A stretch of 64,000 nt of DNA from Lachnoclostridium sp. UBA1308 (GCA_002307215.1 DBTU01000037.1:220513-284512), one strand, 5' to 3'; positions 1 to 10,596 are shown, counted from the first letter of the stretch. The notes: a model not told the origin generated them from the sequence alone. A program made the numbers and translations.

Positions 1-857
1 TCAGTCGCAGATATGCAGTAATCACTTTGAATACCAGTACCATTGCCGAGGATAACAATATGCATTCCGGAGCCTTCTATACGCTATATCCCTATGGAGA
101 TACTCCGGAAGAACAAACCGGGGTTTTACTCGCATGGTCCTGGGGCGCCGGAAAAGTAATGGATGCTTTGTATCAGGGAGCCGGGATACATTTACAGATC
201 AACCCGGTCAATTCCATCTTAGCCGGTGTATCCCGTTGGGGCAAAGCTGCACTGGTATGCGGGGCCTATGATAAACGCTTTAAAATGGTGGTTCCTTCCT
301 GTTCCGGTGCGGGTGGTACTGTGATTTTCAGATACACCTCGGAAGGGAAAAGCTACGATTTTCACACAATCGGTGGACCTGACACATATACCTACAATGT
401 AAATGAAGCATTAGTTAATCTGCAGTCATCGTATGAGCAAGGCTGGTTTAACACTAATTTTCTGAAACTTACATCAGTGAATAATCTTCCCTTTGATCAG
501 CACATGCTCTGCTCATTGTGCGCCGATCCAAACCGCTATCTATTCATTATCGGAGCCTGTACCGATGAGGACTGGATCAATGCACCATCTATGTGGCTTT
601 CTTATAAGGCCACGAAGCATGTCTTTGATTATCTGGGTCTTGGTAATCATATCGCTGTCAATATGCATCTGTCAGGTCATGATATTATTCAAGAAGACAT
701 GCTTAAAATGCTTGATTATTTTGATTATAATGTATATGGAAAAGTACCCCATACCACTGATTTATCTGCTCTATCAACCTCAGTGTTCGATTTACCGTCC
801 AATCATGATCCTCTTTTTGATCATTTCGACCTTAATTGGACATACACTTATTCATGA
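1..857 (+). CDS. Glucuronoyl methylesterase, CE15 family (5' partial)
   Basis: The reading frame is open to the first base of the window, so the N-terminus is missing; a TTG at 27 is internal, not a true start. The motif GVSRWGKAALVCGAYDKRF contains the CE15 nucleophile serine (family pattern G-C-S-R-x-G-K), followed by a Gly-rich loop (SCSGAGG). A downstream CTDEDW segment and a GHD histidine near the C-terminus are in the expected places for the rest of the active site. CE15 enzymes cleave esters between lignin alcohols and 4-O-methyl-glucuronic acid on xylan. This fits the GH43, GH51 and GH31 genes in the window. Whether a signal peptide exists cannot be seen. Confidence 0.85.
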   Translation, partial: SRRYAVITLNTSTIAEDNNMHSGAFYTLYPYGDTPEEQTGVLLAWSWGAGKVMDALYQGAGIHLQINPVNSILAGVSRWGKAALVCGAYDKRFKMVVPSCSGAGGTVIFRYTSEGKSYDFHTIGGPDTYTYNVNEALVNLQSSYEQGWFNTNFLKLTSVNNLPFDQHMLCSLCADPNRYLFIIGACTDEDWINAPSMWLSYKATKHVFDYLGLGNHIAVNMHLSGHDIIQEDMLKMLDYFDYNVYGKVPHTTDLSALSTSVFDLPSNHDPLFDHFDLNWTYTYS

Positions 858-916
858 TTTTATGTATTACCATTCAGAAGCGAAATTGTGCAAATTGACG
901 TTCCGCTATTCAATTA

Positions 917-2071
917 TTATATTGCTCCAAATGCAATGTTGCGTATACGATGATGTGTATATTCCTCCATATTTGGTTGTAGATTATGCATATATACTAC
1001 AGATGTCCGTTCGCTTGGATCTATGGCGGCATAAGTACCCATCAAGCCTGTCCATCCGAATTCTCCGACCGATGTATTACTTGTCGTCTGTGCCTCTAGC
1101 ATTGTTCTCACACCGAGACCATAACCGTAGCCTTCCAGATAGGTGTTGGTATAATCTTTCATCTGTTGCTCATTCAATTGGTTCGTGCGCATCAGATCAA
1201 TCGTTTTGCGGCCAATAATTTTTTCTCCCTTATATTCTCCACCGCAAGCCAACATCTGGGAAAAGGCTGAATAATCACGTATACCGGAGAATAGACCTGC
1301 ACCTCCGGCTTCATATTTTGCCTCCGGTTCATGTCTCTCATCAAACATTCCCTTAACGGGAACTATGGTTCCATCCTCGGTACGCTGATACATGGTCACC
1401 ATTTTCTCTCGCATATCGCCAAAATAACGGTAAGCGGTGCTTGTCATTCCTAACGGATCAAATAATTCCTCTTTTAAAAATTCTCCGACCGTTTTTCCTG
1501 ATACCACCTCGATTAGTCCGGCCACCAATTCATGACCAAAGCCGTATAGCCAGTGGGTTCCGGGATCAAATATAACAGGAACCTTTGACATCGCTTTAAT
1601 ATCCTGTCTGAGTGTATAATCCCCAACCTCATTTTCAAGATCTCGCCTAACCTTCTCCATCATCTGATGAGTATATTCCGGACCACCGTAACCAATCCCC
1701 ATGGACATTGTAAAACAATCTCTTACCTGAATCGGACTTTTAGCAGGTCTGATAAGATGTGTACCATCCTCAAGCATATCTACCACCATAGTACTGTTCC
1801 ATTCCGGAAAATATTCAGAAATAGGGTCATTTAACAGGAATTTGCCTCTTTCAAAAAGCATCATAGCAGCAGTACATACAATCACCTTTGTCGTAGACAT
1901 TTGTCTGAAAACCGATTGCTCGTTAACCGGTGTCTGCTTAACTATATCAGCATAACCGTAATAATTCTCAAACAGTATCTCGCCATCCCTTACAACAATA
2001 CATCCACAGCCTGTCGGGCCGTTCTTTATATGGCTTTTTAAAAAGGTATCCAAGTCTTTCCATTTACTCAT
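917..2071 (-). CDS. Serine hydrolase of the beta-lactamase/class C esterase family
   Basis: 384 residues, the usual size for this family (penicillin-binding-protein-like hydrolases, COG1680). The nucleophile motif is S59-T-T-K62 (SxxK); a YGFG segment in HWLYGFGHEL sits where the family has its catalytic tyrosine (YxN-type). Glycine-rich segments follow near the C-terminus. No signal peptide, so probably cytoplasmic. The ATG is preceded by AGAGGTG. It converges on the CE15 gene and diverges from the GH43 gene, so it may act as an esterase on acylated sugars, but the substrate is unknown. Confidence 0.8.
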   Translation of the reverse strand: MSKWKDLDTFLKSHIKNGPTGCGCIVVRDGEILFENYYGYADIVKQTPVNEQSVFRQMSTTKVIVCTAAMMLFERGKFLLNDPISEYFPEWNSTMVVDMLEDGTHLIRPAKSPIQVRDCFTMSMGIGYGGPEYTHQMMEKVRRDLENEVGDYTLRQDIKAMSKVPVIFDPGTHWLYGFGHELVAGLIEVVSGKTVGEFLKEELFDPLGMTSTAYRYFGDMREKMVTMYQRTEDGTIVPVKGMFDERHEPEAKYEAGGAGLFSGIRDYSAFSQMLACGGEYKGEKIIGRKTIDLMRTNQLNEQQMKDYTNTYLEGYGYGLGVRTMLEAQTTSNTSVGEFGWTGLMGTYAAIDPSERTSVVYMHNLQPNMEEYTHHRIRNIAFGAI

Positions 2072-2269
2072 GTATACACCTCTTTTTCATATTTTTTTTA
2101 CTGTTATATTAAACATTTTACCATATTTCTTATCCTATTTTATCAATAAATGATAATAATATCAATCACCGCCTTATATGAGAAGAACATAGCAATATTT
2201 GCGAAGAAAACATTGAATAATCCTAGTATACTAATGTCATTCTAATAAAACTACATGGAGAGAACGAAT

Positions 2270-3253
2270 ATGGAGAAAAAATCTATGCAAAATCAACCTT
2301 TAGTAACACATATCTATACGGCTGATCCGTCAGCACATGTCTTTGATGGCAAGCTATATATCTATCCTTCCCATGATTTAGATCATGATGGACCTGATAA
2401 TGATAACGGAGACCAATATAAGATGGAGGATTACCACATCTTGTCTATGGACGGTATAGACTCTCCCTGCGTAGATAACGGTGAAGCCCTTCATATGAAG
2501 GATGTTCCCTGGGTTAGTAAGCAAATGTGGGCCCCTGATGTTGCTTATAAAAATGGTATGTATTATCTATTCTTCCCGGCAAGAGACAAGGACGGAATCT
2601 TCCGAATCGGTGTTGCAACCGGTAAAAATCCCGCCGGTCCATTCACACCGGAACCGGATTACATTCCTGGGAGCTTCAGTATTGATCCGGCTGCCTTCGT
2701 GGATGATGACGGAAAATCCTATTTATATTTCGGTGGTCTCTGGGGCGGCCAGTTAGAGAAATGGCAAACCGGAAGCTTTATTCCAAATCCTGAAGGACCT
2801 TCCGGCGACGAACCGGCTTTAGGGCCTATCGTTGGAGAGTTAAGTGATGATCTGTTATCCTTTAAGAACGGAACACAGGAAATCAAAATTGTTGATAAGG
2901 ACGGTAGCCCCATCACTGCCGGTGATGAGGACAGAAGATATTTTGAAGGACCTTGGATGCATAAGTATAACGGATATTATTATTTATCCTATTCCACCGG
3001 ATCCACTCATTATTTGGTTTACGCCATCAGCAAAGATCCAAAAGGCCCTTTCACTTATCAAGGAAGAATCTTAGAACCGGTAATCGGATGGACCACCCAT
3101 CACTCCATTGTTAAATTTGAAGATAAATGGTATCTCTTCTATCATGACAGTTCCTTATCCGGTGGCGTTAATCATAAGCGTTGCGTGAAATATACTGAAT
3201 TAAATTATAATGAAGATGGTACAATACAGACAATTAAGCCTTATGAAAATTAA
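2270..3253 (+). CDS. Glycoside hydrolase family 43 (beta-xylosidase / arabinofuranosidase type)
   Basis: Five-bladed beta-propeller glycosidase. The catalytic base Asp is in TADPSAHVFDGK near the N-terminus, the pKa-modulating Asp in SIDPAAFVDDDGKSYLYFGG, and the acid Glu in FEGPWMHKYNGYYYLSYS. About 327 residues with no extra binding module and no signal peptide, so it should act inside the cell on imported xylo- or arabino-oligosaccharides. An ATG also exists at 2255, but the one at 2270 sits seven bases after GGAGAG and is preferred. It is followed by a strong bidirectional terminator. GH43 substrates cannot be told from motifs alone. Confidence 0.88.
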   Translation: MEKKSMQNQPLVTHIYTADPSAHVFDGKLYIYPSHDLDHDGPDNDNGDQYKMEDYHILSMDGIDSPCVDNGEALHMKDVPWVSKQMWAPDVAYKNGMYYLFFPARDKDGIFRIGVATGKNPAGPFTPEPDYIPGSFSIDPAAFVDDDGKSYLYFGGLWGGQLEKWQTGSFIPNPEGPSGDEPALGPIVGELSDDLLSFKNGTQEIKIVDKDGSPITAGDEDRRYFEGPWMHKYNGYYYLSYSTGSTHYLVYAISKDPKGPFTYQGRILEPVIGWTTHHSIVKFEDKWYLFYHDSSLSGGVNHKRCVKYTELNYNEDGTIQTIKPYEN

Positions 3254-3263
3254 ATACAACAAA

Positions 3264-3291
3264 AAAGGGGAGCATATCATTGCTCCTCTTT
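3264..3291. terminator. Bidirectional intrinsic terminator between GH43 and MBL genes
   Basis: Stem AAAGGGGAGCA / TGCTCCTCTTT with a six-base loop and one wobble pair. On the minus strand it is followed by six T residues, and on the plus strand by TTTCC. It separates two convergent genes. Confidence 0.85.
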
Positions 3292-3292
3292 C

Positions 3293-3982
3293 CTATTCTG
3301 CAAAAAAGGATACTCCATCTAACTCATAACAATTGACCGTCCTGTTATGAAGAATCTGAGGTTTACCTTCCACTTTTCTTTTCATTACTTTTCCCGCTAC
3401 CACAAAGAGTTGTTCTACAATATCCGGCTTCACAGTAAGTTCACCATGTGAAGCAAATACTATATCGAAACACTCTCGCAAGCCTTGAAGTTTCATCATG
3501 CTTGCACGAAAAGCATCAAAGTTACGTCCGTTTCCAAACATAAAAATGCTTCCGGTCTGAATGCTGTCACCACCAATAAGAAAACGTTTCTCTCTCTCGA
3601 GTAAGGCAATGCTTCCGGGGGTATGACCCGGTATCAGGATCACCTCGAGACAGTAGTTACCAAGGTCTATGGTGTCACCCTCCCAAATCGGATCCATTTC
3701 TACTGCGCCTGCATTCTTACTTTTATAATAATCAAATTCAGAAGGGTGCATCAGACATTTTTCAAACTGTCCTGCAGCTCCTTCATGATCTCCGTCCGCA
3801 TGTGTAAATATAACTTTGATCGGAAGCTTCGTTATCTCCTCTACATACTCCTTCAGATTTCCGCCAAGACCGGTGTCGACTAATAATCCTTCTTTCTCTC
3901 CTACTAATAAAAAACATCGTACAAAGTCCTGCTCAATACTGTAAAAGTCTTCTGCTATTTTTAATATTTTATACTCTGACAT
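3293..3982 (-). CDS. MBL-fold metal-dependent hydrolase
   Basis: A 229-residue single-domain metallo-beta-lactamase-fold protein. The metal site is THADGDH (residues 60-66), a later GHTPGS histidine, GGDS aspartate and ASHGE histidine; this is the complete ligand set of the glyoxalase II-like branch. Probably a cytoplasmic hydrolase of a thioester or small metabolite. A TTG lies one codon upstream, but the ATG at 3982 sits at better spacing behind AGGAG. It stands alone, ending at the shared terminator. Confidence 0.85.
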   Translation of the reverse strand: MSEYKILKIAEDFYSIEQDFVRCFLLVGEKEGLLVDTGLGGNLKEYVEEITKLPIKVIFTHADGDHEGAAGQFEKCLMHPSEFDYYKSKNAGAVEMDPIWEGDTIDLGNYCLEVILIPGHTPGSIALLEREKRFLIGGDSIQTGSIFMFGNGRNFDAFRASMMKLQGLRECFDIVFASHGELTVKPDIVEQLFVVAGKVMKRKVEGKPQILHNRTVNCYELDGVSFFAE

Positions 3983-4044
3983 CAATATCTCCTATCTCCT
4001 TCGGCAACTGTACGATTCAATCTAAGATTTATCTTTATACTAAC

Positions 4045-6654
4045 TCATGCTGAAAAGGAATAACCTAAGACATCATATACATACAGGCGCGCCAACTCCG
4101 GATCAAACTGGATTCCTGCATTGTCATATATTTCCTTTGCTGCCTCTTCTTCCGAAACAGGCATCCGGTAGCTTCGCACACTGGTCATTGCATCAAAAGT
4201 ATCCGCTATTGCAATTATCCTTGACTGAAGAGGAATGGCATCTTCTTTCAGTCCTCTTGGATATCCTCTCCCATCCCACCTCTCATGATGAAAAAGTATG
4301 TATTCAGCGATATCAGTCATTTCATTTGCCGAGCACAAGATTCGGTATCCGATTTCAGGATGTCTTTTCACTTCTTCATATTCTTCTGGCGTCAATTTAC
4401 CAGGCTTATCCAGCAAACTATCTTGAATTGCAATCTTCCCAATATCATGTAACAGTCCGGCGTTTCGTATCTCCTTTATCTCATGTTCCGGCATTTTTAA
4501 AGCGATTGCAATCTTCTCACATAATTCAGCTACTCTGTGCGAATGCTGTTCTTCCCTCTTGTTCTTCTCATGTAGCGTATTAATAATAACGCCGATTGTT
4601 TTCCCTCTCATGCTTGGTCCGTCAAACAACTTTTTCTTATACATGCGATCCTCTGCACTTTTTAATACATCATTGATATCCTCACTGCTATCACATTTTG
4701 CTTCCCACCCAAAGGAAACCGAAAGATTTATCGCATTCACCATTTCCTTGTCACAATCAGCTTTTATATTTTTCACAATTACATCCGCATCATCCCGATT
4801 CATATTCGGTACCAGAATTACGAATTCATCTCCGCCAATACGAAATATCCTGTCCTCATACGGATATAATCTCTTTATTACATTTGCAAATTTCATCAGC
4901 ATCATGTCTCCGGCTTTGTGTCCAAAAGAGTCGTTCACCAGCTTTAAACCGTTTACATCCGACATGATAATACATAACGGAAAATTCTTATTATCATCCA
5001 GTCGCTTCAATTCTTCTTCAAAAAATCTTCGGTTAAGCAGTCCGGTCAATTGATCATGATAACTCAGATATTCAATTCGCTTCTGATATGTACGCTGACT
5101 TGTTACATTTCTAGCTATTGCAAGTACTCCATCTTCAAAACATTTTATAATACAAAACTCAAATATCTCTAATTCTTCATCCTGTACAAACTCATATTCA
5201 AAGCTTTGCACGACATCCGTGGCTAAAGCAGCTTGAATTTTATGATCAATTATATTAACGACATCTTCTCTAACAACATCTCTAATGTTTTTATTAAGAA
5301 ATAACTCTCTCGGCATATATGGGAGATTTTTCAGACTTTCTTGACAGTCCGTAATTGTTCCGTCCCGATTAATAATATAAATAACATCCGGAAGTACATT
5401 AAGTATTGCCTTATTGTATTCATTACTCTTCTTAAGCTGATCTTCACTGAGGATTAACAACTCATTCTGTTTTCTTAATTCTTCCTCTGTTGCTAATACC
5501 TCTTCGAGCGATGCTTCTGTCTCTTCATTGGCAAGATTAAGCTTCATAATAAGCTGGCTGGTCTGATTCTTCATATCGGCTACAGCAGTTCCAAGTACTG
5601 CAAATTCATCTTTGCGCCTTTTTAAGTAGTCCGGAATCTCATTATCATAATTTCCTTCACTCATATCCTTGAATTCATCCACCAGTATATGAATAGGCTT
5701 CGTTATGTTCTTGGCAACAAAATTGGTGATAACAACTACAAATCCAAGTATTACTATCAATACAATAATGGAAATGATAGCGGATACAATAATCGGATTT
5801 CTATAAACATTGACCGGAAGCGACTGTATGATAATTACTCCAAGTTCTGAGGCTTTCACTGCCGCAATATAGTTAACACCATCTCTTTTATAATAAACAA
5901 TGCCTTCTTTATGGTCCTCAATATATTGATACAACAATGGAAGTTCTGTGCCTATATTATAATTATTGATTAGGTCGATATCATTCGCTGCGACCACGGC
6001 TCCATCCTCATCAATTATAATCGTATTCTCTTTTGAGGTACTTGAATTAGATATAATTGTATTGGAGAATCCATCCAGATTAATTGCCAATCCAAATACA
6101 GCCAGAATCTGATTATTGTCATCTAGAACCGGATAGCCTGATACCATCACCGGTAGACCTGATACCGGAGATTTAATTAATTTACCAAGGTAATGCTTCT
6201 TACTTTTCAATACATTTATATACCATTCCGAACCTTGATCTTCAATGCTATAATCAATAGAGGTACCGTTTACACCATCAATATAAACTAAGCCATTATA
6301 AACAAAAAAAGCATTTTCTAATAGCCCGGGATAGTTGCTCATTTCACCCTCCACGTCAGCCTTTAAGATCTGATAATAAGCACTATCATCCTCACCGGCT
6401 TTCAGCTTCGTAAAATAGTTCTTGACTTCCACATCATTTGCAATACTTTCCGACAATCGATGCAAGCTATTGATATTCACTTCATAAATCTTAACTTTCT
6501 GCTCTGCATTAGAAATCAAACTTTGTTCCGTAAGAGATTGGTTATTATTTACATATCTGACGATGGATATTCCTGATATTAGACAACTTGATATAATTAC
6601 CGTAATCAAAATTACTAGAAATAACTTTGTATAATAATTATGAATTCCTCTCAT
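4045..6654 (-). CDS. Membrane sensor with PAS, GGDEF and HD-GYP domains
   Basis: 869 residues. Order: TM helix (about 8-30), extracytoplasmic Cache-like sensor, second TM (about 280-305), HAMP, a coiled coil, a PAS domain (about 410-520), GGDEF (about 530-685) and HD-GYP. GGDEF domains make c-di-GMP and HD-GYP domains degrade it; here both active sites look intact: RIGGDEF, then LLHDIGK and HHERWDGRGYP. The product-inhibition RxxD motif, which should end five residues before GGDEF, is absent (PYED instead). Thus synthesis may not be feedback-inhibited. It should adjust c-di-GMP in response to an external ligand, perhaps a sugar given its neighbours. RBS GGAG precedes the ATG. Confidence 0.92.
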   Translation of the reverse strand: MRGIHNYYTKLFLVILITVIISSCLISGISIVRYVNNNQSLTEQSLISNAEQKVKIYEVNINSLHRLSESIANDVEVKNYFTKLKAGEDDSAYYQILKADVEGEMSNYPGLLENAFFVYNGLVYIDGVNGTSIDYSIEDQGSEWYINVLKSKKHYLGKLIKSPVSGLPVMVSGYPVLDDNNQILAVFGLAINLDGFSNTIISNSSTSKENTIIIDEDGAVVAANDIDLINNYNIGTELPLLYQYIEDHKEGIVYYKRDGVNYIAAVKASELGVIIIQSLPVNVYRNPIIVSAIISIIVLIVILGFVVVITNFVAKNITKPIHILVDEFKDMSEGNYDNEIPDYLKRRKDEFAVLGTAVADMKNQTSQLIMKLNLANEETEASLEEVLATEEELRKQNELLILSEDQLKKSNEYNKAILNVLPDVIYIINRDGTITDCQESLKNLPYMPRELFLNKNIRDVVREDVVNIIDHKIQAALATDVVQSFEYEFVQDEELEIFEFCIIKCFEDGVLAIARNVTSQRTYQKRIEYLSYHDQLTGLLNRRFFEEELKRLDDNKNFPLCIIMSDVNGLKLVNDSFGHKAGDMMLMKFANVIKRLYPYEDRIFRIGGDEFVILVPNMNRDDADVIVKNIKADCDKEMVNAINLSVSFGWEAKCDSSEDINDVLKSAEDRMYKKKLFDGPSMRGKTIGVIINTLHEKNKREEQHSHRVAELCEKIAIALKMPEHEIKEIRNAGLLHDIGKIAIQDSLLDKPGKLTPEEYEEVKRHPEIGYRILCSANEMTDIAEYILFHHERWDGRGYPRGLKEDAIPLQSRIIAIADTFDAMTSVRSYRMPVSEEEAAKEIYDNAGIQFDPELARLYVYDVLGYSFSA

Positions 6655-6804
6655 TGTTTTCTCCTATGTGACATTATTCGCGCTTTTATTACATCATATC
6701 ATATGATAGGTTAAATATACCAGTGAAATCTTATGGATGACATATATTTATATAAGAAAGATGTAATTAATAATTACACCTATTGACGAGAGCATACATG
6801 GCTC

Positions 6805-9800
6805 CTATGCCTTCTGCCGAAATCTGAATATAGTCAGTGAATATGGATCAAGGTTCACCTTATTACCGGTATTGATACCACTTATTTTCGTAGTAACAGG
6901 CTCGATGCTTTTTGGAGTCTCAAAGGAATTCGAAGACTCCGGAGCTGTTCCTTTCAAAACCGTTTTCAGGCCTTCCCTATCGATATTATTTTTATTATTT
7001 ATTTTATTTGTATTTTTCATATTAATCTCTATCATTTGTTCACAGCACAGAGGATTTACAATTTTAATTATGATATCTCCGTTATTTATATCTTTACTTG
7101 CTACTGAATATATGGGTCCTTTTTTCAATCGGTCCACAATATCAAATTGAAGCAACTCATCAATATAACATCTTATTCTGCTACCTATTACACGTAATTT
7201 TATGCTATACCACCTGTTTTCGATGATTGATGGGATTTTTGCTGTATCATAATATGGTGTCATAACGATAGTTCGTCCATCTACAATCTTTTCAAAAGAA
7301 CTCTTAGTATTACCCCATCCCCCCAAATTCAGTTGTAGATAATTTTTCTCATCCTGATGACCTAAGATAATACGAAAGCCTTCTGTCCCACCTATCTTCT
7401 TAGCTCTCAGAGTTACGGTATAATTATCGGCATTAATTTTTCCGACATAAGCAATTGCCTCAGCGGAAGTCATATCAGCTTGCTCAAAGATACCGTTATT
7501 TGCAATCCAATTTCCCCCCATAGCGGTCCAGTCAGATGCATCGGCCGTAAAATCATCGCGAAATAAAATCACCTTTGTAGCATCCTCGGTGACCGTGATC
7601 TCTTCAAATTGAACTGCAGTATTTTTTGTAGCAAACCCTATCGCGCCGTGTATTCTGTGACCGGTCTCTCCACGCTTGATGATTTCAGAGGGCAGTGTAA
7701 TATGACCCATATTTTTCATAAATAACATCTGTATGTAATAGTTTACGGTTCCATAAGCAGTAGAATTATCAAAGAAAATTGCATCGGTTCCCCATTGAGT
7801 ATAATTACTCTTTGCAAAAAGGGGCGCATAAGCGGCCAACTCCACAACATCCCCATTTTCTTCAAGGTGGGTCATATAGGCTGCCTCCGACAAAGCATTC
7901 TCCAGTGTATTACCAAGTGTTGCATATTCCCCCAAGAACACTTTACCCAGTCTTCGGTCGTAATTATCATATTGGTTCATACTATCGTATAAAACTCCCG
8001 GTCCTATATAATAATGTTCATCTACAATATCAGCATCAATAACCCCTTTTTGAACTCTCGACCAGGTTTCCAGATTAATACTGTCATTTTTACCAAACCC
8101 TCCGTCTGCAATCAGCTTAAGCTCCGGATATTTAAATCGCAAGGCTTCAGAAAAGAGCTGATATCTTTGGTAATATTCCTCGCCGCCATTTTCATTTCCT
8201 ATCTCTAGATATTTCATATAAAAAGGCTCTGCATGGCCCATTTCTGCTCGAAGTCTTGCCCATGGATTATTCATATCCGTGCAATTTGCAAAATCGACAA
8301 GATCAACTGCATCCTGTACTAATTCACTCATTTCCTCCAACGGAATCAAGGTTGGTGTAAATGTTCCTTTTGCCGGATGAGATATTCCGGCATTCATACA
8401 TGGAATCGGCTCAGCACCTAGATCCTCTGCCAATATGAAGTATTCATAAAAGCCAAAGCCGTTGGACTGATTATAAAATGGATACTTTCCGCTGAATGCC
8501 CAGTTATTAAAGCTGCTTTTACGTTGTTCCAGAGGTCCGACCGTATCCTTCCATTGATACCGGTTCGTAACAACCCTGCCTTCGACTAAGCAGCCACCCG
8601 GAAAACGGAAGAATTTTGGCTCCATATCACCTAACATTTGTCCCAGATCCTGCCTGACTCCATTGGTTCTGTTTTTCCATGTTTTTTGCGGAAATAAGGA
8701 TACCATGTCAATATGAAGTACTCCGGCTTCTTTCATAAGAATCTGAAGTCTTGCCGTTGATGTGGATGCACTGGGCTGCAACACACAGCTTAGCTTCTTC
8801 CATTCAGCGGATACTCCTTTTAGGGAGGTCAATGCATAGACCTTCAAACCATCCTCACTCGTGAGGCTGACTTCGATAGGGCCGGTATAATCATCACTTT
8901 TTGCATAAAGCGAGAAATAATAACAATCATCTTTCACAAGCTTCATTCCCGGTGTTGGCGTAATTGCTGTATCTGGTGCATCCGGGAAACCGGTGTTATA
9001 GACGCCAACTCCTGTTCCTGCTTTCATTGCTGTGATCTCTAGGTAATTTGGGTTATTTACGTTAAGCCCGGAAACACTTTGGGTCGCTATTGCCACCTTG
9101 CCTCCCCCTGTCTCGAGCTTATACCAGGCATATAATCCTTCTTTTTTCTGTATCATAGCATCATCTTCCGACTTTACAAATTCAAACGATTTATTCTGTA
9201 CAAGCTCAGGATATAATCCACCATCAAGCCCATAATTTATGTCTTCAAAGAAAAGCCCAAACAAATTAGAGCTGATTGTAACACCTTTTCCTAAAGCGTC
9301 CACTTCAACTTTATATACAGCTTCACCGCTTGGTAATATTGTAACCATAAAATCTTTCGTAAAGGTAACAGCATTTTTTGTAACTGTTGCCGTCAGATCT
9401 AATTTTACAACAGTTTCTCCCTCTGCCGGCCTGGTTATTCTCCCCCTATTATCCAAGTGTGCTAGATCACTGGATTTCCATGTTATATCTGTACTATAAA
9501 GCGTTGTCGGAAGAACTAAATCCTGAGCTACAATAGATGTATCTCCAATACTTAAATCCGCCAATGCCGTAGTTACAAGCTGTGTATCTGACATTTCCGC
9601 ATAGGTTAAGGCTGCTACTTCATCCTTATCTAAGGCTACTGAGTATATTCTAAAATCGTCGATTTGCCCTGAAAAACCGGGGTCCCAGTGGAACGACTTT
9701 CCGATATATCCAGAGCAATCCTTTGAAGCATCATATAAATCAGAAGGCTTAATCGTTACCTTCGAATTATTGGTAATCTCAACTCCGTCAACATACATAA

Positions 9801-10302
9801 TGCTCGTATTTGTCTCCGAATTAATTGTTACCACCAGGTGTTTCCACAATCGAATCGGTAGTACAGAGGATGCAGCAAGTCCTTGTTCACCTGTTGTATT
9901 TTGATTACTAAATGAACCATCCATATTAGAAATCGCAGAATAAAGTTTACCTGAATTTCCTTTCGGCGTTGCGAATATATACTTCTTTGAATCAACACCA
10001 AGGGCATAAATCCATTGATTTAACATGGAACTGTTGGTCCATTTTACCCTTGCTGCAATTGTTATATTATTAACTTTCTTTAGGACACCCTTTGGGATTG
10101 TAATATAGGATGAATTACTTCCTCCAGTGATAAATGAGCTTCCAATCATACCTTTTCCCCAGGAAGGAATGTTTCCATAGCTGCCATGATAATTGTTGCC
10201 TGATAAATCTAAGACATCCGTACCGGTTGTCTCTTGAAATTGATACCATAGCTTGAGATGCATAGATATATCTCTCTCTGACAATTCTAATTTATGATTC
10301 AT
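6805..10302 (-). CDS. Multidomain GH51 alpha-L-arabinofuranosidase
   Basis: About 1165 residues, roughly twice a basic GH51. An N-terminal LamG/concanavalin-like domain (about 15-235) is followed by an Ig-like domain (about 245-330), then the GH51 barrel. The acid/base Glu is in EIGNENGG and the nucleophile Glu in LGEYATLGN; FFRFPGGC is also typical. A second jelly-roll domain resembling CBM66/DUF1080 (about 985-1120) is inserted before the last beta strands, next to an Asn/Lys-rich linker. No signal peptide is visible, which is unusual for a protein with two carbohydrate-binding modules. The ATG at 10302 is chosen because GGAG lies in front of it; an ATG at 10314 has no good site. Confidence 0.9.
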   Translation of the reverse strand: MNHKLELSERDISMHLKLWYQFQETTGTDVLDLSGNNYHGSYGNIPSWGKGMIGSSFITGGSNSSYITIPKGVLKKVNNITIAARVKWTNSSMLNQWIYALGVDSKKYIFATPKGNSGKLYSAISNMDGSFSNQNTTGEQGLAASSVLPIRLWKHLVVTINSETNTSIMYVDGVEITNNSKVTIKPSDLYDASKDCSGYIGKSFHWDPGFSGQIDDFRIYSVALDKDEVAALTYAEMSDTQLVTTALADLSIGDTSIVAQDLVLPTTLYSTDITWKSSDLAHLDNRGRITRPAEGETVVKLDLTATVTKNAVTFTKDFMVTILPSGEAVYKVEVDALGKGVTISSNLFGLFFEDINYGLDGGLYPELVQNKSFEFVKSEDDAMIQKKEGLYAWYKLETGGGKVAIATQSVSGLNVNNPNYLEITAMKAGTGVGVYNTGFPDAPDTAITPTPGMKLVKDDCYYFSLYAKSDDYTGPIEVSLTSEDGLKVYALTSLKGVSAEWKKLSCVLQPSASTSTARLQILMKEAGVLHIDMVSLFPQKTWKNRTNGVRQDLGQMLGDMEPKFFRFPGGCLVEGRVVTNRYQWKDTVGPLEQRKSSFNNWAFSGKYPFYNQSNGFGFYEYFILAEDLGAEPIPCMNAGISHPAKGTFTPTLIPLEEMSELVQDAVDLVDFANCTDMNNPWARLRAEMGHAEPFYMKYLEIGNENGGEEYYQRYQLFSEALRFKYPELKLIADGGFGKNDSINLETWSRVQKGVIDADIVDEHYYIGPGVLYDSMNQYDNYDRRLGKVFLGEYATLGNTLENALSEAAYMTHLEENGDVVELAAYAPLFAKSNYTQWGTDAIFFDNSTAYGTVNYYIQMLFMKNMGHITLPSEIIKRGETGHRIHGAIGFATKNTAVQFEEITVTEDATKVILFRDDFTADASDWTAMGGNWIANNGIFEQADMTSAEAIAYVGKINADNYTVTLRAKKIGGTEGFRIILGHQDEKNYLQLNLGGWGNTKSSFEKIVDGRTIVMTPYYDTAKIPSIIENRWYSIKLRVIGSRIRCYIDELLQFDIVDRLKKGPIYSVASKDINNGDIIIKIVNPLCCEQMIEINMKNTNKINNKNNIDREGLKTVLKGTAPESSNSFETPKSIEPVTTKISGINTGNKVNLDPYSLTIFRFRQKA

Positions 10303-10596
10303 TATTATCTCCATTCTACTATTAGGAAAAAAGAAAAGGTACTTCTCTCTTGTTTACATGTCTCATCACATAATTGATTATTACATATAATACTAATGAA
10401 AATATCTATTAGGCTAATCATATGTTTTCACACGAAATGTAAGTAATATACGGAAAATTATAGAATATAGATTATGCTGAAACAATGATATATGCTAATA
10501 CATGATTGATATATTCTAAGATTGGATCATTTGTAATATGAACATCCTTCGACTATGATTAGCCTTGGCAGTATGCGTTATATTTTAAAATTATTA

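Noticed and set aside
493..1218. 241-codon frame over the end of the CE15 gene
   Set aside because: It overlaps the CE15 and serine hydrolase genes in another frame; those have clear motifs, this has none.
4047..5053. Plus-strand frames opposite the GGDEF/HD-GYP gene
   Set aside because: Antisense shadows of conserved coding sequence.
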